Position numbers and translations under genes: made by a program. From positions 992,001 to 1,056,000 of the forward strand of contig CAVPGP010000001.1 in the NCBI GenBank assembly GCA_963704025.1: DNA of 64,000 bases, given 5' to 3'. Origin of the DNA: CAVPGP01 sp963704025 (GTDB lineage Bacteria > Actinomycetota > Thermoleophilia > Gaiellales > Gaiellaceae). Positions 59,700-64,000 of the stretch are shown here, in pieces (position 1 is the first letter of the stretch; every line of letters starts with the position of its first letter). Under the pieces are notes generated by a model. That model saw only the letters and a program-made list of their open reading frames with translations. It ran no database searches and was not told the origin of the DNA.

Positions 59700-60964
59700 T
59701 AGAGCTTGTGGACCTTCGGCGACGCGGTCCCGGCTTTGCCGGTCGCGTTCCGGAGGTCGACGACCAGCTCGGCATCCTCGACGAGCCTGGCGTAGTCGAC
59801 CGAGGAGTGGTCGGTGACGATCACGACGGCATCGTAGGCCTGCGGCTCGAGCGGCACCGACGCCAGGCCAAGGTCCGGCAGCTCCGGCACGTGCGGGTCG
59901 TGGTACGAGAGCTCGGCGCCGGCATTGGACAGCAGGCCGATCAGCTTCAGGGCCGGGGACTCGCGCATGTCGCCGATGTCCTTCTTGTACGAGACGCCGA
60001 GGAGCAGCAGCTTCGAGCCCTTCAGCGACTTCTCCTTGCCGTGGTTCAGGGCCTGCGAGACGAGCGAGCGGCAGAAGTAGGGCATCTCGTCGTTCACCTT
60101 CCCGGCCAGCTCGATGAACTCCGTGTGGAAGTCGAACTCGCGCGCCTTCCAGGTCAGGTAGAACGGGTCGATCGGGATGCAGTGCCCACCGAGGCCGGGA
60201 CCGGGCTTGAACGGCATGAACCCGAACGGCTTGGTCGCTGCGGCGTCGACCACCTCCCAGACGTCGATGTCCATGCGGTCGCAGAGCTGTGCGAGCTCGT
60301 TGACAAGCGCGATGTTGACCGAACGGAAGATGTTCTCGAGGAGCTTGGTCAGCTCCGCGGCCTCGGGCGACGAGACCTTGTGCACGGTGTCGAGCGCCCT
60401 GCGGTAGAGATCGGCCGCCGCCTCGGTCGAGGCCTCGTCGATCCCGCCGACGATCTTCGGCGTCGTCCGCGTCGTCCAGTCCTCGCGGCCGGGGTCGACG
60501 CGCTCGGGCGAGAAGGCGAGGTGGAAGTCCCCGCCCGCCTTCAGACCGCTGCCCTCCTCGAGGATCGGCTGCACGATCTCGCGCGTCGTCCCGGGGTAGG
60601 TCGTCGACTCGAGGATGACGACGTGGCCCTCGCGCAGCCGCGGCGCGAGCTCGCGGACGGCGCCCTCGACGATCCTCAGGTCCGGCTCGCGCTGGCGCGA
60701 GAGCGGCGTCGGCAGCGCGATCAGGATCGCGTTCGCGTCCTTGACGACGTCGTAGTCGGTGGTCGCCGCCAGCAGGCCTGCGTCGACGAGCGGCTTCAGC
60801 TGCTCGGAGGGCACGTCCTCGATGTGGCTCTCGCCGCGATTGAGGGCGTCGACCACCGGCTGGACGACGTCCACGAGCACGACGGTGCAGCCCGCCTCGG
60901 CGAACGTATGGGCAAGCGGGACGCCGACGTAGCCGGCTCCGATCACAGCGAGGTCGCGAGTCAC
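59699..60964 (-). CDS. Nucleotide-sugar 6-dehydrogenase, WbpA-like
   Basis: 421 residues from GTG 60964 (GTGA overlap with the epimerase stop). LAVIGAGYVGVPLAHTFAEAG is the NAD site, STTYPGTT and LAFSPERVDPGREDW are family motifs, ELTKLLENIFRSVNIALVNE gives the catalytic Lys and Asn, and PGPGLGGHCIPIDPFYL holds the catalytic Cys. It oxidises UDP-GlcNAc to the uronic acid, as WbpA does. WecC-type use of UDP-ManNAc is the alternative. Confidence 0.9.
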   Translation of the reverse strand: MTRDLAVIGAGYVGVPLAHTFAEAGCTVVLVDVVQPVVDALNRGESHIEDVPSEQLKPLVDAGLLAATTDYDVVKDANAILIALPTPLSRQREPDLRIVEGAVRELAPRLREGHVVILESTTYPGTTREIVQPILEEGSGLKAGGDFHLAFSPERVDPGREDWTTRTTPKIVGGIDEASTEAAADLYRRALDTVHKVSSPEAAELTKLLENIFRSVNIALVNELAQLCDRMDIDVWEVVDAAATKPFGFMPFKPGPGLGGHCIPIDPFYLTWKAREFDFHTEFIELAGKVNDEMPYFCRSLVSQALNHGKEKSLKGSKLLLLGVSYKKDIGDMRESPALKLIGLLSNAGAELSYHDPHVPELPDLGLASVPLEPQAYDAVVIVTDHSSVDYARLVEDAELVVDLRNATGKAGTASPKVHKL

Positions 60965-62004
60965 GGCGCCAAAGGGTACAGACGAAGCACCCCTGCAATG
61001 CGTTCCGATGCATCTCCCTCGCCGTAGAGGGAAGGGAGCCCCTCGGGCAGGCGTGCCTCGGCGACGGCGCGGGCGATCGCGGCGGGGTCGTCGTCCACGA
61101 GCACGTTGGCCCCGAGCTCGACGGTGTCGACCCACTCGGTCGACGGCCGCGCCGTCACGCACGGCACGCCGTACCAGTACGCCTCCTTCTGCAATCCCCC
61201 CGAGTCGGTCACGATCACGCGCGCCTGCGAGGCGAGGGCCGCGAGGTCGAGGTACCCGAGCGGCTCCGCCAGCACGACGTTCGGCGGCAGCTCCGGGAGG
61301 CGGGAGCGGGTGCGTGGATGTGCGGGGAAGACCACGGGCTCCGCGATCCTGCCCAGGCCCTCGACGATCCGGACGAGTCGCTCCGGCCGGACGTTCGCCT
61401 CGCGGTGGATCGTGGCGAGGACGTAGCGTCCCGGTTCGACTCCGAAGCGCTGCAGCGCATCCGACCGCTCCCGCGCCAGCGGCGCGAAGCGGCGTGCCGC
61501 ATCGGCCATCACGTCCCCCACGACCTCCACCGTGCCGGGGACACGTTCGGCCTCGAGCGTCTGGGCCGAGCGGGCGTCCGGAGCGAGGAGCAGCGTCGAG
61601 ATCCGGTCGACGACGATGCGGTTCCGCTCCTCCGGCATGCCGAGGTCGCCGCTGCGCAGGCCGGCCTCCACGTGTGCGACGGGGACGGCGGCCTGGACTC
61701 CCGCCTCCGCGCCCGCGCGCGTCGAGTTCGTGTCGCCGAAGACGACCACCCAGTCAGGCTGCTCCGCCTCGACCGCCTCGCGGATGAGCGGCCGCATCGT
61801 GTCCGCATCGGGAGTGTGCAGGTCGAGCCGGTACCGCGGCTCGTCCAGGCCCAGCTCGTCGAAGAAGATCTGCGACATCTCCGGGTCCCAGTGCTGCCCC
61901 GTGTGCAGGACGACCTCCTCGAGCCCTGTATCGCGGAGCGCCAGGGAGAGCGGGCCCGACTTGATGAACTGCGGGCGGTTGCCGACGACCGAGAAGACCT
62001 TCAC
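60961..62004 (-). CDS. UDP-N-acetylglucosamine 2-epimerase (non-hydrolysing) family, WecB/WbpI-like
   Basis: 347 residues. VVGNRPQFIKSGPL, HTGQHWDPEMS, VFGDTNSTRAGAEAG, HVEAGLRSGDLGMPEERNR, TIHREANV and VTDSGGLQKEAYW are all family motifs. With WbpA-, WbpB- and WbpD-like genes downstream, it may act as WbpI on UDP-GlcNAc(3NAc)A; WecB activity on UDP-GlcNAc is equally possible. It is the first gene of the operon; a truncated tRNA lies 51 nt upstream. Confidence 0.88.
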   Translation of the reverse strand: MKVFSVVGNRPQFIKSGPLSLALRDTGLEEVVLHTGQHWDPEMSQIFFDELGLDEPRYRLDLHTPDADTMRPLIREAVEAEQPDWVVVFGDTNSTRAGAEAGVQAAVPVAHVEAGLRSGDLGMPEERNRIVVDRISTLLLAPDARSAQTLEAERVPGTVEVVGDVMADAARRFAPLARERSDALQRFGVEPGRYVLATIHREANVRPERLVRIVEGLGRIAEPVVFPAHPRTRSRLPELPPNVVLAEPLGYLDLAALASQARVIVTDSGGLQKEAYWYGVPCVTARPSTEWVDTVELGANVLVDDDPAAIARAVAEARLPEGLPSLYGEGDASERIAGVLRLYPLAP

Positions 62005-62054
62005 CGCCCGAGCGTACTCACCCGAAACGGCTCACCTCATGCGCGGCTCGAGAG

Positions 62055-62090
62055 TGGGCCGTGAAGGATTCGAACCTTCGACCTTGGGAT
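62055..62090 (-). tRNA. tRNA 3' half only, probably tRNA-Lys, truncated at the anticodon loop
   Basis: Reading the minus strand from 62090: 3' side of the anticodon stem (TCCCA), variable loop, T arm GAAGG-TTCGAAT-CCTTC (62063-62079) and acceptor 3' strand ACGGCCC plus A (62055-62062). The match stops at the last anticodon-loop base and is joined to hsdM sequence. The 3' half resembles actinobacterial tRNA-Lys(CUU) from memory; the anticodon itself is missing. This form is typical of an att site left by tyrosine-integrase insertion at a tRNA. Confidence 0.65.
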
Positions 62091-63423
62091 GTTCGTGCCC
62101 GAGATCGCCCGCCTGTCGTGGCTCGTCGACCTTCCCGAGGGCGAAGACCTCGGAGCGAACATCGACCTCGCGATGGACGCGATCGAGGCGACGAACACCG
62201 GCCTTCGCGGGGTGCTTCCGCGCGGGTACCAGAAGCTCGAGAAGAGCGTCCTGCTCGAGCTCGTCCGCCTCTTCGCGCCGCTCCCGCGGATGGTCTCCGG
62301 CGACGCCTTCGGCCTCATCTACGAGTACTTCCTGGCCGAGTTCGCCGCGAACGAGGGCCGGCGCGGCGGCGAGTTCTTCACGCCGCAGTCGATCGTGCGG
62401 CTGATCGTCGACGTGATCGAGCCGTTCCACGGGCAAGGTCTACGACCCCGCCTGCGGCTCGGGCGGGATGTTCGTCCACTCGGCGCAGGTTCGTCACGAA
62501 CCACAGCGGCTCACCCGTCCGCGACCTCTCGGTGTACGGGCAGGAGCAGAAGGAGGGGACCGTCCCGCTCGGCCGGATGAACCTCGCGCTGCACGGGCTC
62601 TCGGGCGACATCCGGCTCGCCAACAGCTACTACGACGACCTCCACGACGCGGTCGGCAGCTTCGACTTCGTCATGGCCAATCCGCCGTTCAACGTCAACG
62701 GCATCGACAAGTCGAAGCTCGAGGGCGACACGCGCCGCTTCCCGTTCGGGCTGCCGCGACCCGACAACGGCAACTACATCTGGATCCAGCTCTTCGGCTC
62801 GGCGCTCAACGAGACGGGTCGCGCCGGGTTCGTGATGGCGAACTCCGCCTCGGACGCCCGCGCGAGCGAAGCCGAGATCCGCCGCCGGCTGATCGAGGAG
62901 CGCGCGGTCGACGTGATGATCGCGATCGGCCCGAACTTCTTCTACACGGTCACGCTTGCCGGTGACGCTCTGGTTCCTCGACCGCGGCAAGCGCGGGACG
63001 CCGCGCGAGGACACCGTGCTCTTCCTCGACGCCCGGCACACGTACCGGCAGATCGACCGCGCCCACCGCGACTTCCTGCCCGAGCAGATCGAGCTGCTCG
63101 CGAACACCGTGCGCCTCTACCGCGGCGAGGACCCGGAGTCCGTCGCCGGAAGCGAGGCAGCTCATGGCCGAGCGCTTCCCGGACGGCGTCGTACGCCGAC
63201 GTGCCGGGCTTCTGCAAGGTCGCCACGATCGCGGAGATCGAGGCGCAGGGCTGGAGCCTCAACCCGGGCCGCTACGTCGGGCGTCGCAGCCGGCGAGGAG
63301 GACGACGGCGACTTCGCCGAGCGGCTCGCGGAGCTGCACGACGAGTTCACCGCGCTCTCGGACGAGGCGGAGCTGCTCCGGCGGCAGGTCGACGCGGCCG
63401 TGCGGGGGATTCTCGAGGCGTGA
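62089..63423 (+). pseudogene. hsdM: Type I restriction-modification methyltransferase subunit HsdM, truncated and frameshifted
   Basis: Starts in mid-protein (MFVPEIARLSWLVD), so about 100 N-terminal residues are missing at the tRNA junction. Recognisable blocks in order: GDAFGLIYEYFLAEFAANEGRRGGEFFTP, DPACGSGGMFVHSAQ (SAM motif I), FDFVMANPPFNVNG (catalytic NPPF), FVMANSASDAR, FLDRGKRG and a C-terminal coiled end to 63423. They lie in different frames, with shifts near 62435, 62490, 62955, 63155, 63195 and 63285. It cannot make an active enzyme as written. Confidence 0.85.
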
Positions 63424-64000
63424 GCGAGTGGCGCGACGGTGACGCTCGGCGACGTCTGGCTGAATTGAGCAACGGCGCGCAACTTCACGAAGGCGTACGT
63501 TCGAGGTCAACGGCATCCAGATCATGCGGTGTCAGGCGATCTCGGCGATCGACTATCACCCGTCTGCGGATCGGATCCGAGGTTGACCCTGGCGCAGAAC
63601 TTCTGATCGGCAGCGACTTGAGGTCAACGACCTGGTCGTCGTGCGGTCGACGGCAACCCCGGCTGGTCGGACGCTCGCTGTCGTCACCGGAGGACTCGCT
63701 GGCAGCGCACCGCTTGCACCTCGTGCGTGATCGGATGCCACAAAGGATGGACCCTCGGTTCCTGCGGCTACTCAGCTCCGTCCATGCGCACAAGGCCGTC
63801 GTGATGGCGGCAGCCAGTCGGAGCGAGCATCACGCATCTCAACGTCAGACCGTTCTGGGATCGGTTCCTGTTCTCTCCCGGACATGCGGGCTCAGCGACG
63901 AGATCGTCTCCGATCCTCGGCGCGCTCGACGACCTGATCGAGAACAACCGGCGGCGGATCGCGCTGCTCGAGCAGATGGCGCAGGCGATCTACCGGGAGT
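63420..64000 (+). pseudogene. hsdS: Type I restriction-modification specificity subunit HsdS, frameshifted, runs off window
   Basis: GTG 63420 overlaps the hsdM stop (GTGA) and begins VSEWRD, a usual HsdS start, continued in another frame by VTLGDV. Later pieces (NGIQIMRCQAISAIDYHPSADR, NDLVVVRSTATPAGRTLAVV, RPFWDRFLFSP) are scattered over frames. The last bases encode GALDDLIENNRRRIALLEQM, the conserved helix of HsdS, in one frame. Only one target-recognition region fits in 580 nt, so it is also internally short. Confidence 0.7.

Noticed and set aside
62089..64000. A complete new defence island
   Set aside because: Only hsdM and hsdS pieces are present, both broken. No hsdR, toxin or other defence gene lies in the window, so a system cannot be claimed.

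Overview
The window is about 70% GC with almost fully G/C third codon positions. GTG starts are frequent (a few genes use TTG), and many genes overlap by 4 bases (GTGA/ATGA). The gene content fits an actinobacterial lineage such as Thermoleophilia (Gaiellales or Solirubrobacterales): separate accD-accA, multidomain LigD, an ECF42-type sigma factor with DGPF proteins, a DUF5995-type protein, double-GNAT proteins and an MmpL transporter. No rRNA gene, complete tRNA, CRISPR array or complete insertion sequence is visible. The lineage is an inference from gene content and composition.

Layout. 0-13.5 kb: HAD hydrolase, two tandem double-GNAT proteins, a zinc-ribbon arginase-like protein, accD-accA, ligD, a Nif3-like protein, a cupin-TPR protein, an HD-GYP membrane protein, a third double GNAT and a type II NADH dehydrogenase. 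13.5-20.7 kb: an ABC exporter pair, a 169-nt hairpin element, the sigma factor with two DGPF genes, a PD40 protein, an MrfA-like helicase and a methyltransferase. 20.7-23.7 kb: a TPP riboswitch driving thiD-thiM-thiE-thiL (thiamine salvage and assembly). 24-34.8 kb: thioredoxin, dolichol-phosphate-mannose-type glycosyltransferase, PolX, PLP decarboxylase, HAD, nucleotidase-like protein, Nudix, a LytS/LytTR two-component pair, flavin reductase, YceI behind three operator-like sites, and OtsB. 34.8-40 kb: two half-size TauE/SafE proteins, a YibE/F protein and a zur/znuACB zinc locus in which zur and znuA carry frameshifts. 40-50 kb: M23 peptidase, a small membrane protein, a lipoprotein, a second hairpin element, hsp20-lon-mltG, a secreted phosphatase, MmpL and DUF5995.

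50-62 kb is a cell-surface glycan region. A dTDP-rhamnose set (rmlA, rmlC, rmlD, rmlB) is followed by two secreted proteins (SpoIID-like and subtilisin-like). On the opposite strand a four-gene operon resembles the WbpI/WbpA/WbpB/WbpD steps of diacetamido-uronic acid synthesis, without the aminotransferase. At about 62.09 kb the 3' half of a tRNA gene is joined directly to a 5'-truncated type I restriction-modification hsdM-hsdS remnant full of frameshifts. This looks like an island boundary, a decayed island or a low-quality contig end.

The most unexplained signals are non-coding. Two long nested-hairpin elements share one architecture and both lie between convergent genes. A near-identical 23-nt palindrome occurs once inside the arginase-like gene, in frame, and once at the rmlD convergent junction. 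GGTGCC/GGCACC palindromes follow ligD. Frameshifted genes cluster at 37-38.5, 50.3-50.6 and 62-64 kb while all other genes are intact, so local sequence error and real gene decay both remain possible.
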